A DNA stretch of 64,000 nucleotides from Phellopilus nigrolimitatus (GCA_021029095.1 JAJOHG010000005.1:434001-498000), one strand, 5' to 3'; counted from the first letter of the stretch, positions 34,153 to 45,711 are shown. Notes: a model not told the origin generated them from the sequence alone. A program made the numbers and translations.

Positions 34153-35795
34153 TTATCCCCACAGATGGGCCTGCTCATCGGGTCCATTGAAGTACCTGCC
34201 CCCTTGAACCGGATGCACATCTAAGACCTTCTCAACTGCTGCGAGTTCCTCCGGGGTCAGGTCGATTTCGCCAGCTGCGATGTTCTCAAGGGTCCTCGCC
34301 TTGCTCCTATCACCGGGTGATAAGTCTCAATTAAAGAGTTGAAATGCAGACATCAACTTACGAAGAACCAGGGAGAGGGACAACGTGGGAACCCAATGAG
34401 CCGACCCAGGCAATGCATAGCTGAGCGGCAGTGATCCCTTTCTTCTCTGCGATCGCCTTGAGGCCCTCGACTATCGCGAAATTGTGCTTAGCGGTCTATA
34501 ATATCAATGTATAATCAGAGGTTGCTTTAGTACTTCGGCGATTTGTCGACTTACTTCGTCTTGGAAACGTGCCAAGTGTCGTCTCAAGTCTCCAACTATA
34601 TTGACAAGTGTGAGTAAAGAATCTAAAGAATCGGGGAGGAGGAATCCTGGTCGCATACCCTCTAATTCATCCTTTCCTTTGAATCTTCCTGCGAGGAATC
34701 CTCGTCCAAGAGGGCTTTGAAAACTAGTCAGTGACAATTTTTAAGATAAGAATCAAACGGACTTACGAATAACCGCAGACAATAATGCCAAGTTCTTTTG
34801 ACGTAGCAATGACTGATGTTCATATAGTGAGCGAACTAAATGACGCGTTTGAACGATAAAAGTGTTCACCTTCTTTGACTTCCTTGGTGTACGACCAAGG
34901 GCTAACCTCGATTTCGGCGATAGCGATAGGATGGACCTAAACCATTCTTCAGACATTATTTCAAGCCGAACAAATAAGAATACTGACAGAATTCCCGCGT
35001 CTCAGCGTCTCGGCCTTACATTCTGACATTCCGATATAGTCGAACTTTCCTTCCGCAACAAACCCAGAGAGAATTTTGATCGTATCTTCAATGGGGAAGT
35101 TGCGGTCGACACGCGCACACTCGAAAAGATCCAGTTTCTTTGTTCCTCGGAGTTTCGCCAATATGCAATCCACACTGCGCTTAAGGTTTTTGGGGCTAGA
35201 CAATATAAGTCTTCTGTGAGTAGCAATTCATAACATGCCTGTGCAGGTGAAGCTCACGAGCAGTCGGGATTAAGATTATCCGCGCCGGCTCCTCCCTGGT
35301 GAGAAAGATTAGAAAATATTATAAGTCTATATACGAGAAATGTAAACCTTGACGGAAAGAAAAGCTTTGTCTGCGTAGTCCGGGTATTTCTCGAAGAACC
35401 GAGCGACCAGCTCGAGATTAGCTTCGCGAGGGTTCATTCCGTAGAATTCACCTGAGTGTGGTGCTTCAGCAGTCGGAACGGCTGCTTTCAAACTTCAAGT
35501 GCATACCGCTGTTGATAATCATCTTTGAACCGACAGGGACAGAGTCGAGAGAGGCCTTGATAGACTCGAAAGCCTGCTCGTCCGGCACGGGGCTGGGAAC
35601 CCATCTATTTGATAGTTAATACCGAGCCCTTCAGAGACGCAAAACCAGAACAAAGCGCACGTCATGAGCATAATTCCATGCTGATGAAAGGTTCGTTAAA
35701 ACCATTGACGCTAGCGCAGAGCAGAGTACACTTACGGCGACCTTCCCGACGCTAATCTCTTTCGCACCAGAGCCTAGTTTTGTTGTCTTCGACAT
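34153..35795 (-). CDS. Aldo-keto reductase, pyridoxal reductase (plr1) type
   Basis: NADPH-dependent (alpha/beta)8 barrel oxidoreductase; the plr1 family reduces pyridoxal to pyridoxine. Start [20 protein letters not shown], then HGIMLMTW, the catalytic Tyr in [20 protein letters not shown], the catalytic Lys region [11 protein letters not shown], and [16 protein letters not shown] (the plr1-type replacement of the usual His strand). Then [29 protein letters not shown], the NADPH-binding [20 protein letters not shown] and [20 protein letters not shown], ending [10 protein letters not shown] at TAA 34153-34155. About 10 short introns. Convergent with COA1. Confidence 0.9.
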
Positions 35796-36154
35796 GTCTT
35801 AAAGTTTCTGAGAAAAAGTACAGGAGTGAATGAGTGAGGTCACCAGCAAGCTGTATGCATGTTTTTATACCAGACAAGGTACGTTTCGTACACACTGACG
35901 CGTCGGACTTACCCCTCGATGCCAGTGTCTTGCGTACTCGCTCGGCAAGTCTACTGACTCCGATAACGGATCGTACTGTCTTCAATGCATTATTCAATAT
36001 CTTGCGTATTCGTTCGGCACGTCCTCCCCATCTTTGACCGCCCGTGTCCAATCTCAATTCTGTGGAAGTCGAGTTGTCAGTAAATCGGCAGAGCTCGGCT
36101 ATCCGACTCGGGATGCACATAATTTACCCTGCATCCCGTTTTAGACTTAAAACG

Positions 36155-36382
36155 ATGAGCTGTGTCCGTCACCTACGAAACAAACGCAAAGAAAAGGCAG
36201 CGCGTATTAAACGCCTCGCGACGGTCCTGCTCCTGGAGGCAGATGGCAACGCCGACGACGAGCTGCTCGCCCTACTCGTCGCTCAGCAAGTGCTGCGAAA
36301 GCTCGAGCCGATACCGCGTGGTTCGTACAAGTATCTGCATTATACAGTATATGCTGCGAAACTCATCGACTCCTGCTTCTGA
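36155..36382 (+). CDS. Short ORF, possible transposase N-terminal fragment
   Basis: 75 codons from an ATG: basic start (SCVRHLRNKRKEKAARIKRL), then LLLEADGNADDELLALLVAQ and QVLRKLEPIPRGSYKY, stop at 36382. The Arg-rich plus Leu/Asp-rich layout recalls the N-terminus of DDE (PIF/Harbinger-like) transposase genes common in agaric fungi, and it sits near a MITE. No catalytic domain is present. Resemblance is by eye only. Confidence 0.25.
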   Translation: MSCVRHLRNKRKEKAARIKRLATVLLLEADGNADDELLALLVAQQVLRKLEPIPRGSYKYLHYTVYAAKLIDSCF

Positions 36383-37059
36383 TCCAAAGAACTAGACAAC
36401 CAGGGCGGACTCTAACGGCATTCTCATCAGGCGTTGAGGTTGGCGCAATTCGGATTTCACCAAAGTCTCCAGAACCATCTGCGGTCCTACTCGTAATCCA
36501 CGTACACACGTATAGATGATTCAGCATACCTGTCAGCCGACCCAGGAAAACGCGAACATAACATTATCTGAACGATTTGAACCCACCCATCCGTTTTCCT
36601 GCAATGAGCGACAGAACCGTTTCGGCTCCCATCATGCCAACAGCGAGAGCAATCCGTTAGCTAGGAATCTAGCTTGACGGGAAACTTATGTTCTGTGAAT
36701 ACGTGAAGGATTTTATTGCGTGCGTTCAAAAGGTGGTAAGGACAATGTGGTGAGAGGAGTGTCGCAGCCTGCGCTGTCCTTCGCATTGTTTTTCCAGCCT
36801 TTGAAAACTGAATGGAGACATTTGAATGAAGTGTTGGCCAAGCATCCCCGCTACCGTTGCGAAGGCCTGACTACAACCCGCAGCACCCTAGCCGCAAACC
36901 GAATACCTCCTTCGTTAGAACACACTGTCCACTTTTTTCAAATTGAAACGAGAAGTATAGTAGGCCATGCCTTCATGAGTGAGTACTACAACCGCTTCTT
37001 CACGCAAAGCAGGTAGACCACACGTGTAGAAGTTTGTGTCAATCATGCGAACATGTTTA

Positions 37060-37508
37060 CAGGGTATTCAGAAAACCTTGTCAGTGCGCGCAAAAAAAAA
37101 AAAAGTTGCGGCCCCTCAGGGTGTGCCAAATAAGGCAAAGTTGCCTAATTTAGCGAAGTCGCGTCGTGGTTGCCTCGTCCATCGTGCAGTCGTCGTGCCG
37201 TCCGTGTAGCACACTGTTCGTGTCGTGCAGCGTGCGCTAATCTGCCAACGGCGCCAGAAACAACACTCGGAGAAGCCAAAAACTTCAGCAAGTGCATCAG
37301 GGCAGTAGTGGGTTATCTCGTATAGTCAAAGAACACGGACTTTCAAGTCCTCACTGATCTTTCGATTGGGCATGTACAACGACAACGAAATAAATTCACG
37401 ACGCGACTTCGCTAAATTAGGCAATTTTGCCTTATTTAGCACACCCTGAGGGGCCGCAACTTTTTTTTTTTTTTTTGCGCGCACTGACAAGGTTTTCTGA
37501 ATACCCTG
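37060..37508. mobile_element. 449-bp foldback MITE with about 110-bp terminal inverted repeats and TA flanks
   Basis: The left arm (37060-37168) begins CAGGGTATTCAGAAAACC. The right arm (37397-37508) is its reverse complement, ending GGTTTTCTGAATACCCTG. The arms match except for a few bases and the length of the A/T homopolymer (13 A versus 16 T). Both ends are flanked by TA (37058-37059 and 37509-37510), the target duplication of Tc1/mariner elements. The interior of about 228 bp has no coding capacity. A non-autonomous Tc1/mariner-like MITE is the best call; a recent insertion is suggested by the high arm identity. Confidence 0.85.
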
Positions 37509-38101
37509 TAATGTGAACATGCTTACATTGTGGACACGAACGACATCGTTCTCATAAAATGTCTGAAAAGATTTCACTCCCAGAAATTTTTGGAACTATC
37601 GAGGTTCTAAGTACAGTTATCGAAAAAGGTGGTGCCTTCAAGAAAGCTGGAGCATCATGCCCCAAACACTAACCCTGCCGAGATTACAGAACGAGCTAGA
37701 TCTCGAAGTTCGAAGACGTCGAGACGGACGGATCGGTGGATGGCGATGCGGCTTAGCCAATGCCTGGCAAGGCGGCCGTTTACGCTCTTTCTGTTTCTCT
37801 CCTTCCTTCCCTCTGTATGATACATGTACTTACTCAAATGTCAGGTTATTATCGTACGAAACCAAAACACCTTTCATCTATACTGCTTTGCTTTCATTCT
37901 ACAACACACACGTTAGGCTCTCATAATAGTTTAGAAATTTAGACATTATACAAATTCATTTTCGAGCCGGAGACTGTCGGGCCTGAGACGCGCGTTAGCC
38001 TCGGCAGGTAGGGTCCGTTACCACGCACTTCGGCACTCTGATTGGCTAAACGCGCTCCGTCTTCCTAAGTCTTTCGTCACTGCCATCGACTTCCCGCAAC
38101 A

Positions 38102-39087
38102 ATGTCAACAACGAGACACCGGAGGGCAAGCCTCGAGGTCGTGGATGCCAAGGTTGCCGTGGATCTCGCTACGGCTCAGTCTGAGAATGTTTTCCTCTTC
38201 GTGCCCAATCTCATCGGTACGCTTGCAGCTGCACGCTTCGTGTCTGCCTGTCTGTTAGTCTGCTAAATTCCATTGACAGGCTACACGCGTGTCATTCTCG
38301 CTGCGGTTTCTCTCCATTTTATGAGCTTTCATCCCAAGCTTTCTACGATAGCGTACTGTGTGTCATGCCTGCTTGACGCGTTCGACGGTCATGCTGCGCG
38401 CGCTCTCAACCAGACCTCCAAGTTCGGTGCGGTGTTGGACATGGTGACCGACCGGTAAGCTTTCTCCTATCGGCTGACGAAAGGGAGGTTTACAACGTGC
38501 CTGTTCAAGGTGTACAACATCGTGTTTGCTTTGCTACTTATCTTCGGCTTATCCAAGCTATGCGACACTATTCCAATTCCTTATCACCCTGGACTTTAGT
38601 AGCCATTACATGCATATGTACAGGCAAGCTTCCACGTTCAATTCTCACTATCTGATTATATTGACTTGTACCCTCAAGTTCTCTGATAACTGGCTCTCGA
38701 AATCACAAACTTGTGAAGAGTGATGTCAGTAGAATCCTGTGGTACTACTATAACGACAGTGTACGAGCTTTATATCATTGCATAAATCCTTCAATAACAA
38801 TGACACATTTTTAGAAAATTCTTTTCCTCTTCTGCGCTGGCAACGAACTTTTTTACGTTGCACTATACCTCATGAAATGGGATCATACACCAACTGGAAT
38901 TGCACTTCTAGGAAGTCTGCCGTGGGCTCAGGTTCTTGCCCTAGCCACTGGCTTCTTCTGGTTTGTCAAGAACGTCGTCAACGTCGTCCAGCTCTGGAAG
39001 GCGTCGAAGATCTTGGTTGGGGTAGATCTAGCGGAGAGAGCAAAGCAAAGGGAGGAGGCCGAGTTGCGGAAACGAGTAAAACAGTGA
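38102..39087 (+). CDS. PIS1: CDP-diacylglycerol--inositol 3-phosphatidyltransferase (PI synthase)
   Basis: Makes phosphatidylinositol from CDP-DAG and inositol in the ER membrane. N-terminus MSTTRHRRASLEVVDAKVAV, then ENVFLFVPNLIGYTRVIL. The CDP-alcohol phosphotransferase signature D-G-X2-A-R-X8-G-X3-D-X3-D is complete (DGHAAR...G...DMVTD), and several hydrophobic membrane helices follow. DFSSHYMHMYSSLITGSRNH and KLVKSDVSRILWYYYNDK match the family. The end RAKQREEAELRKRVKQ is charged. The intron at 38624-38678 has a GC donor (ACAG|gcaagc), required to keep the frame. About 240 aa, normal length. Confidence 0.93.
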
Positions 39088-39353
39088 GAGGTGGCAATGA
39101 AGGGATTCTGTTTGAGCAGTCCATTTCCCCCCTTTTTTTCTACATTTTTTTAAATACTGTTTACATGCGCCACATATAATTATATCAACAGCTAGCTATC
39201 TACCTATCTCTTAGTCGAAGCAGTATTCAAAAATCGACGCAGAAAAGGGCTTACAAATCGTGTTGTCGATCCCTGAATCCATATCCGGTATACACATTCT
39301 CGTGCGTGCATCCGACCAAATACTTGACTCGCGCGACGTTGTCGCTTTCTTGC

Positions 39354-42300
39354 ATGCGGTCTCTTCTTCAACCGACACGCTCTTTATTGCGGAGGCGTTC
39401 AACTTCAAAAGCGCAGTGTGTTCTCTTTTCTTACTCGCAGGCCGCGCGTTACCCTCGTCGGGAATCCACCCCGACGCGGGCAGCGTCACGTACACACAAG
39501 CGCGCCTCGTCATCTTCGACACCCTCCGCGCCCTTGCCGCCGTCAGCCGGGTTTGAACAATCAGCAACTGCGAACGGGTCCACGCCACCTGAGGAGCCGG
39601 AAGATGGACGAGAAAATGGACCAGATAAACCTCTGGACGGGGAGAAGAGTAAACGGCCACGGAAGCCAAAGGTCGCAGAGTCAGAGTCGGATGCATTGCT
39701 GCCTTTGCCTCCTGGATTGGACATCCTTTGGACTCCAGACATAATGGACCCTGCGTCACCTTCCGCTTTGCCTCCCCCGGAGCTTTTTCAAGAGGTCTTG
39801 ACAGACTTGCTCATCACGTTACATCCGCAATCGCAACACCGAGGGACGTACCCTTCGCCGACTGGTCCGCCTGTCGAGCCAACGCTAGCCTTGTATTGTC
39901 CATTTGAAGGAGGCGACTATATCATTGACGAGACTGTGCGGGAGCTTGCGCGGAGAACAGACTCTGACGTAGTTGTGCTGGATGCTGTTCAGTTAGCTGC
40001 GGGTGAATGGGGGTCTTTTGGAAAAGGTTCGTCTGCTAGCCCATATCAGATGTCATCTATCACGCTGATTTGATATTCTCTCGTGTTAAGCTGCTACTGC
40101 TCTTCAACTTCCTCAAAATCCTCTTCATTTCCGTGCACCTGCTACGCGAGCATCCCCTTCAAATCGCGTAGCAGCAGAAGAAGACTTCGAAGATGATGAA
40201 GACGACTACGCTTCAAATGCCATGCCCTCCCATATGACTGTTCATGTAATGCCTCCTGCAAATTTAGGCCGACCAGGACGGCAAGGCGTATTAACTCCTG
40301 CATCTCGAGGATTGCCATCGTCGAAGACGAAAGCTTTCTTTGACGAACTGATTAACGTCTCGTCCGCTCGAGATGCAGAAGCTGTCCTTCAGGGGAAACG
40401 GCGATCGCGACTGATTTATATTCGCGACTATCCGACGCTTTCTGCGTCTGCTTCATCCTGGTACCCAGCTCTCCTGGCTTCCGTCCGACAACGTCGGCAA
40501 GGTCCTATGCCCAGACCAACTTCTTCTGCTGCTAACAACATAACAATTGTATTTGGCATGACGCCTCCTATCGTCCAACCCTCCTCACCCCCACCGCACG
40601 GCGGGCAGAGTGTGTTAGGTCTGATGAACGCTCGACAGCATTCACCTGCTGTTCTTAGTTCTCCCGCAAGGCCGGGTAAGCACGACTATAGCGAAGGCGA
40701 GCATGCGGAAAAGGCCCGTGAAAAACGATTGAGAGATCGTCTGCGAAAGTGGGAACGCGACGAACAGGCGTTTTACGACGAGATGCCGCGGCTGCCCCAG
40801 AGTAGCGAGGGAAATAACGGGTTTAATGAACGTCCAGGTGTTGTTGTTCTCGGAGACTCAGGCTTAGCTGGTTCGCAATCTGGCATACCTTCTGCATTGT
40901 TCTCTGCCTTACAGAATCGTGTTCTTGGACGTGGTGACGAGTCTCCGGACAATTCGCAATTCTTCCGCACGTCAGTTCTCGTCCCGTCGCTGCGCAACCT
41001 TGCGTTGGAGCGCAGCTGCAGAGTTTCCCGGAGACGAGAAATTAATGAACTGACCACACGCATGGGCGTAGGTGCTGTCGGCGGGAAGCTGGAAGGCGAG
41101 CTTATGATGTCCGAACCACCTTCAGAGGCAGAACCAGCAAAGCATTCAGATGAAATTTCCAGCAGGGCTGATCCTGAGCCTTCCGATCTGTCGAAGATGT
41201 GGGACGAGTGGGGGAAGCAAATTGAGGCGTGGACGAATGTCAAGGATATAGCTGATCGTGCAGTGGGGAGCGTGGTCGCGACGGACATTGCATCACTCAA
41301 AAGTCTGGATCCCACGCCAATACCTTGGACGGCTATTGTGTCTGCATGGACGAGGAGATCATCAGTGCGAGAAGTTCGGAAGACATGGCTGCAAGATTCG
41401 TCAGGAAAACTGACTAAAGATCAACCAGAGGAACCTTCAGAAGAGACCGAGCCCAAACAGGACGAGGTCCTTCAACGTGTGAAGGAAGATCCGGAGTTGA
41501 CAACCCACGAGCAGCGCCTATTGGGTTGCATCGTGGATGCTAGTACGTTTAGCCAATCTTGCTGGAAATATTTATTGATTCCTTTTCTCAGCATCCATGC
41601 CAACGTCCTTTAGCCAGGTTCATCTTTCACCGCACACTATTGACTCTGTGCGGACCATTGTGTCCTTGCCTCTTCTTCATCCTTCGGCGTTCCAGTCTGG
41701 GATCCTGAAGCAACACAGCATGACTGGTTGCTTGCTTTTCGGTCCTCCGGGAACAGGTAAGACACTAGTCGTTCGGGCACTTGCCAAAGAGGCTGGCTGT
41801 CGAATGTTAGCTGTGCAGCCGTCGGATGTTATGGACATGGTGAGTAGAAAGCGACAAGAGACAGATGGATATTGATTATATTCCCTTTATAGTACGTTGG
41901 TGAAGGCGAGAAGCTTGTTCGCTCGGTATTTTCGCTTGCTCGCCGTCTTTCACCATGCGTTATTTTCCTAGACGAAATCGATGCCCTATTCGGTGCGCGA
42001 TCCTCTGCTCGAGAAACCGGAGGCGCACTTGCGCACCATGGCGTGATCACAGAATTCATGCAGGAGATGGATGGGTTGAAGACAAATAGAAACAGCAATG
42101 TCATCGTCATTGGTGCGACCAACCGTCCTTTCGACTTAGACGATGCTGTCCTTCGTCGTTTACCTCGACGATTGCTTGTTGATTTGCCGGGAATGAATGA
42201 AAGAGAAGGTTAGAAAATAGCAAACTTATCTATGTTAACATCTGGCTGATTTATACTTACAGAAATACTCAAAATTCTTCTACGGGACGAAGCAGTGGCG

Positions 42301-42876
42301 AATGATGTTGATCTAGCATGGCTTGCCCAACGAACAGAGCTGTTCTCCGGATCCGATTTGAAACGTTTGTTGGCATTGTATGCTGCTTTCATAATTTACT
42401 GACCGGTATATCGTCCAGACTTGTGTGTTTCGGCTGCACTTGATGCTGTCAAGGAGGGCATCACTCTGCCGTGGACTGTGCCTAAAGCAGAATCGCCCGA
42501 AGCTAAAACTGTGTCGTCTGAAAGCCCTGCCAATACACTTCCTACGGATGCACCAGCCGAGGAAGTCCTTGTCGCTGAGGCTACGCCTATTGCGTCGGAA
42601 AAAATACAGGATGACGCGGTCAAAGAGCAGTCCCCATCCCTAGAGGAGGCATCGGCTCCAAGGGTCCTATACCTCCGCCATTTCACGAAGGCGCTCAAGG
42701 AAATTACCCCGTCGTCGTCCGAATCACTAGGTAGCCTTTCTGCTTTGCGGAAATGGAACGAAGAGTTCGGGGAAGGGCAAAAGAAGAAGCGCAAGATCAT
42801 GTGGGGAAAGGGCTCGTTTGGTTTCACTGATCCAAACTCCGAAAAAGTGCTGGATGGTCGAGTTGCTGAGCCTTGA
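39354..42876 (+). CDS. Large AAA+ ATPase of the MSP1/ATAD1-like clade, probably mitochondrial
   Basis: The ATG at 39354 gives an Arg-rich presequence (MRSLLQPTRSLLRRRSTSKA); upstream in-frame extension uses no ATG. The long N-terminal region of about 700 aa is variable, acidic and Pro-rich, with conserved islands (PFEGGDYIIDETVRELARRT, SRLIYIRDYPTLSASASSWY). Next are HLSPHTIDSVRTIVSLPLLH and a single AAA module: Walker A GPPGTGKT, pore region DVMDMYVGEGEK, Walker B CVIFLDEIDALF, sensor GATNRPFDLDDAVLRRLPRR with arginine fingers, and SGSDLKHLCVSAALDAVKEG. The C-terminal tail is Pro/Glu-rich and ends with WGKGSFGFTD. A role in extracting membrane or mitochondrial proteins is inferred from the clade. 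Convergent with NSE1. Confidence 0.85.
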
Positions 42877-43020
42877 ATTGACTGCACTTACCTATAATCC
42901 GATATAGACAATTAATCATCTCCATATTGCTATCATATCGTTAGAAATGAATCAGCGGCAGTATATATACATATTGTACAACTGCAATGTGCTTTACACA
43001 TCCAGCCAGGATCTGGGTGA

Positions 43021-44502
43021 TCATGACCGCCTGTGGATCCTGGATGGCTGTTCTCGTATTTGATTGAGATTGTCTATGTCCATTGTATCGTCATCGTACA
43101 TGTCGTCCGGTTCTTCGTCAGACTCAGGTGTCCTAAAAGAATTTGCAGCATGTTAGGACGTGCGAAGCAAGATTCGGAAGTAGGTAGTCTTACGCTTTCC
43201 GTCTCTTGCTTTTCCCGTTCGATTTCTTGACAGCTCTCTTCCCTTTGCCTTTCTTTGCTTGGCTCTGGATTTGAGACTGTGTTTGTGACTGCGATTGCGT
43301 CTGTGACTGCGTTTGCGTCTGGCTCATATCTTGGCTGTTGTCCATTTCTTCATCATCAGCGTCGTCGCCAGTCGTTCGCCGCGTGCGCCGGCGCTCGTCT
43401 TGTCCATCCTTCACGGCGCCCTCGCCGATTGGATGTACACCTGCGTTATTTGCACCCCATGGTTGTTGGCATGTTGTGCACATGTTTCTGGTACGGCGGT
43501 ATGACTCGAAGCAGTGTTTGTGAAGGCGGGACTTGCAGTTTGGTGTCGCGCACCGGAAGCCCTTTGTCACAAGCTGAGGGGAAAAGCCGTTTTTGTTAGT
43601 GTCACGGGTTTAGTCTACTGCACGGAAAGTTGAAGGCACAGACCTCCAAACAAGCAGTGCATTCCAACAAGTCTGTTTCTTCGTATGTAGTCTTGAGGTA
43701 AGCGCCAAGCTCGAGAATAGACCTTGTCCCAAGAGAATAGCGTCCGCGTCTGCAGTACATCGTCAATAGACAATAAAAGACTGTTTTTAGATAGATGCAT
43801 ACGCACTTGCTCCTCGTTAACCATCCCCTTGCGACAAAGCTAGCTAAGATGATTTCTCCCTGTGCCTTGGTCATAGAGGTCTTCAGATGACTGACCTCGC
43901 GCAGAGCAGCGAGAGAGGACACTGAAAATGAATAGTTTGGTGCCAGAACGATTTGCTCTAGCTGTACGAGATAACGAAGGATCAGAAATGTTGCTTAGAG
44001 TAAGCAAATGAATATGATTAAAAGACTCACAACAGCCTTGAAGAAAGCTATCTCTGTTGGATTGTAATCCGAAGCCAGTTGCGCTGCCTCGTCTCCTTTC
44101 GTGTTGACCTACGCGGACTACATTAGCAAACAGCAGGACCTAGTTCAACAATAATGGCACGTACAATCGCGAACATTCTAACACCAGAAATCTCGTCGGC
44201 GAAGTTCCTGAACTCGAGGTCGAACGGATCGAGCATCCTTCTGATTTTATCGCTGAACAAATCCCATTCGTTCTGGCTGTCCACGAATTGAATGTCCTTG
44301 GTTGGTGCTGCATCTGTTGAAGAACCGTTGTATCCGTGAGCGCCAATGGGGACTGGCAGAGACCGCGCGACTCACTTGCGATGGCTTCAGTGCATTTTCG
44401 CCAAAGCAGTTTTGTCACGCGTTCGGTCATGACTCTACGCGACATGGCCGCCTGGAGAAACAGTCTGTAAACATCCTTCGAATGCACACTGTCAGAAACC
44501 AT
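43021..44502 (-). CDS. NSE1: SMC5-SMC6 complex subunit NSE1 (RING-like E3)
   Basis: Non-SMC element of the SMC5/6 genome-stability complex. Start MVSDSVHSKDVYRLFLQAAM at 44502, then SRRVMTERVTKLLWRKCTEA, the winged-helix segments EISGVRMFAIVNTKGDEAAQLAS and REVSHLKTSMTKAQGEIILA, and a C-terminal variant RING (CTACLE, GFRCATPNCKSRLHKHCF, MCTTCQQPWG). After the RING comes a Gln/Ser/Thr repeat (43265-43325, hexameric DNA repeat) and a basic stretch. A final exon gives an acidic tail ending PSRIHRRS at 43021. Start chosen by match to the family N-terminus. The promoter carries two ACGCGT boxes. Confidence 0.9.
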
Positions 44503-44863
44503 GTTGCAGAGTTGGCAGAAGTGCTGATGATGATGGGGGACTCGTGTAAATTGAAGTCGACGCGACGCGTTCGGAGTTGACGCGTCTTGTGTGGCTTGAC
44601 TCGGCAATTCCCTTCCTGCAATACTCCTGCATGATTTCCTTTCATTGTATAAATGGAGCAGACAGCAACCAAGATATGAATATACAAGCGATATAGTAGT
44701 AGTGGCGGTAGTAAATTTTGTTGAAGATCCGTAACATACTTGTTCGTTCAAATGCATTCAGAACCAGTACCCTCCCGTGGTTTCCGAGTCGTTTCGTGTA
44801 CCATCATATACTAGGATCGTGAAGAGGATATATACATCCCCATATGCACATCCGGAGAGAGAA
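44503..44863. other. Spacer between NSE1 and phosphatidylserine synthase
   Basis: 361 bp: NSE1 upstream region (with the boxes at 44565-44585) and the 3' flank of the upstream tandem minus-strand gene. No gene is seen. Confidence 0.4.
44565..44585. promoter_or_regulatory. Paired MluI cell-cycle boxes upstream of NSE1
   Basis: ACGCGT at 44565-44570 and again at 44580-44585, with a further ACGCGA-like half site just beside, 63-83 bp upstream of the NSE1 ATG. ACGCGT is the binding site of the fungal MBF (Swi6-Mbp1/Res) G1/S regulator. Function inferred from spacing and gene type; single sites occur by chance elsewhere in the window. Confidence 0.5.
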
Positions 44864-45711
44864 TCACAGTTTCGGCACCTTCAACGTCTTGCTGACCATA
44901 GCTGCCGCCCACAGACCGAACACCACCGAAACAAGGTGTAACTCTCCGCTACCTCCCTCCGCGCCCCATAGCCGAACCAGTCCGCCAGGAATGCCTTCCT
45001 TGCCCTCTATCCATCCTTTCCGCGTCCAGAAGGCTAGAACGGCGACGAGGCCTAACGAAGAAGGAATCGGTAATCCTTCGAAAAATCTCGCTTTCCCCGT
45101 GGCATCCTTCGGTACGGAAGCGACAGTGGCGTTGAAGCGCGCGAGCCGAGCAAGACCACAGCAAATGAATCCTGTGAGGACGACAGTGTCGAGATATGTG
45201 CGTAAGCCGACGACGAATGCTAAGAGTGCAGGGGCGACACCGAAGGAAATCTGCAGAAGCAATGCGAAAAGGTGTCAGTAACGGATACGGACTGCACCGC
45301 CGAGCAAATAAACTGAGCTTACCAGGTCAGCAAGACTGTCGAGTTCTTGTCCAAGCATACTGCTCGACTTTCGCCACCGCGCCACTTTGCCATCGAAGAA
45401 GTCGAACATGAGGCCTGCAAGAGGATACGCCAATGCGGCGTACAAGAAAGCCTCGTCATTGGAGATGAGGTATCTAGCCGACGAGAAAACAGAGAACGAC
45501 CCGCAGAACCCATTCATAATCGTAACTAAATCTGCAAGGCGGAAGTTCCTGACATTTTTAAAAGACCGTCTTAGCCACGTCTACAACACCAAGACGCAGA
45601 GACGACGTACCGCACGAGACTGAAGTGCCCCTCAGTGTCATTGTACTTCTGCAAAGCTGCATCCTCGTCACTGATGGACTTGGTCTGTCCAGAAACTTTT
45701 CTTTTGCTCAT
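44864..45711 (-). CDS. CHO1: CDP-diacylglycerol--serine O-phosphatidyltransferase (PS synthase)
   Basis: Makes phosphatidylserine from CDP-DAG and serine in the ER membrane, the first step of the de novo route to PE and PC in fungi. Start MSKRKVSGQTKSISDEDAAL, then HFSLVRNFRLADLVTIMNGF typical of fungal CHO1. The signature D-G-X2-A-R-X8-G-X3-D-X3-D is intact (DGKVAR...G...DSLAD). Then ISFGVAPALLAFVVGLRTY, GLARLARFNATV, the conserved FFEGLPIPSS loop, further membrane helices and the end VSKTLKVPKL. Three exons. It follows PRI2 in tandem and lies 5.8 kb from PI synthase, which shares its CDP-DAG substrate. Confidence 0.94.

Larger units (their letters stand above)
35796..38101. other. Gene-poor 2.3-kb region between divergent genes; contains a MITE
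   Basis: The region lies between the starts of the aldo-keto reductase and phosphatidylinositol synthase. It holds the inverted-repeat element at 37060-37508 and one candidate short ORF at 36155-36382. The last 70 bp carry a reverse CCAAT box (ATTGG, 38041-38045) about 57 bp before the PIS1 ATG. Otherwise unrecognised. Confidence 0.5.

Noticed and set aside
37051..37530. GAACATG on both sides of the MITE as a target-site duplication
   Set aside because: The copies are not adjacent to the element ends. The TA dinucleotides are, so TA is taken as the duplication.
39306..39353. N-terminal extension of the AAA ATPase
   Set aside because: The first codon is GTG. The ATG at 39354 begins a clear mitochondrial presequence.
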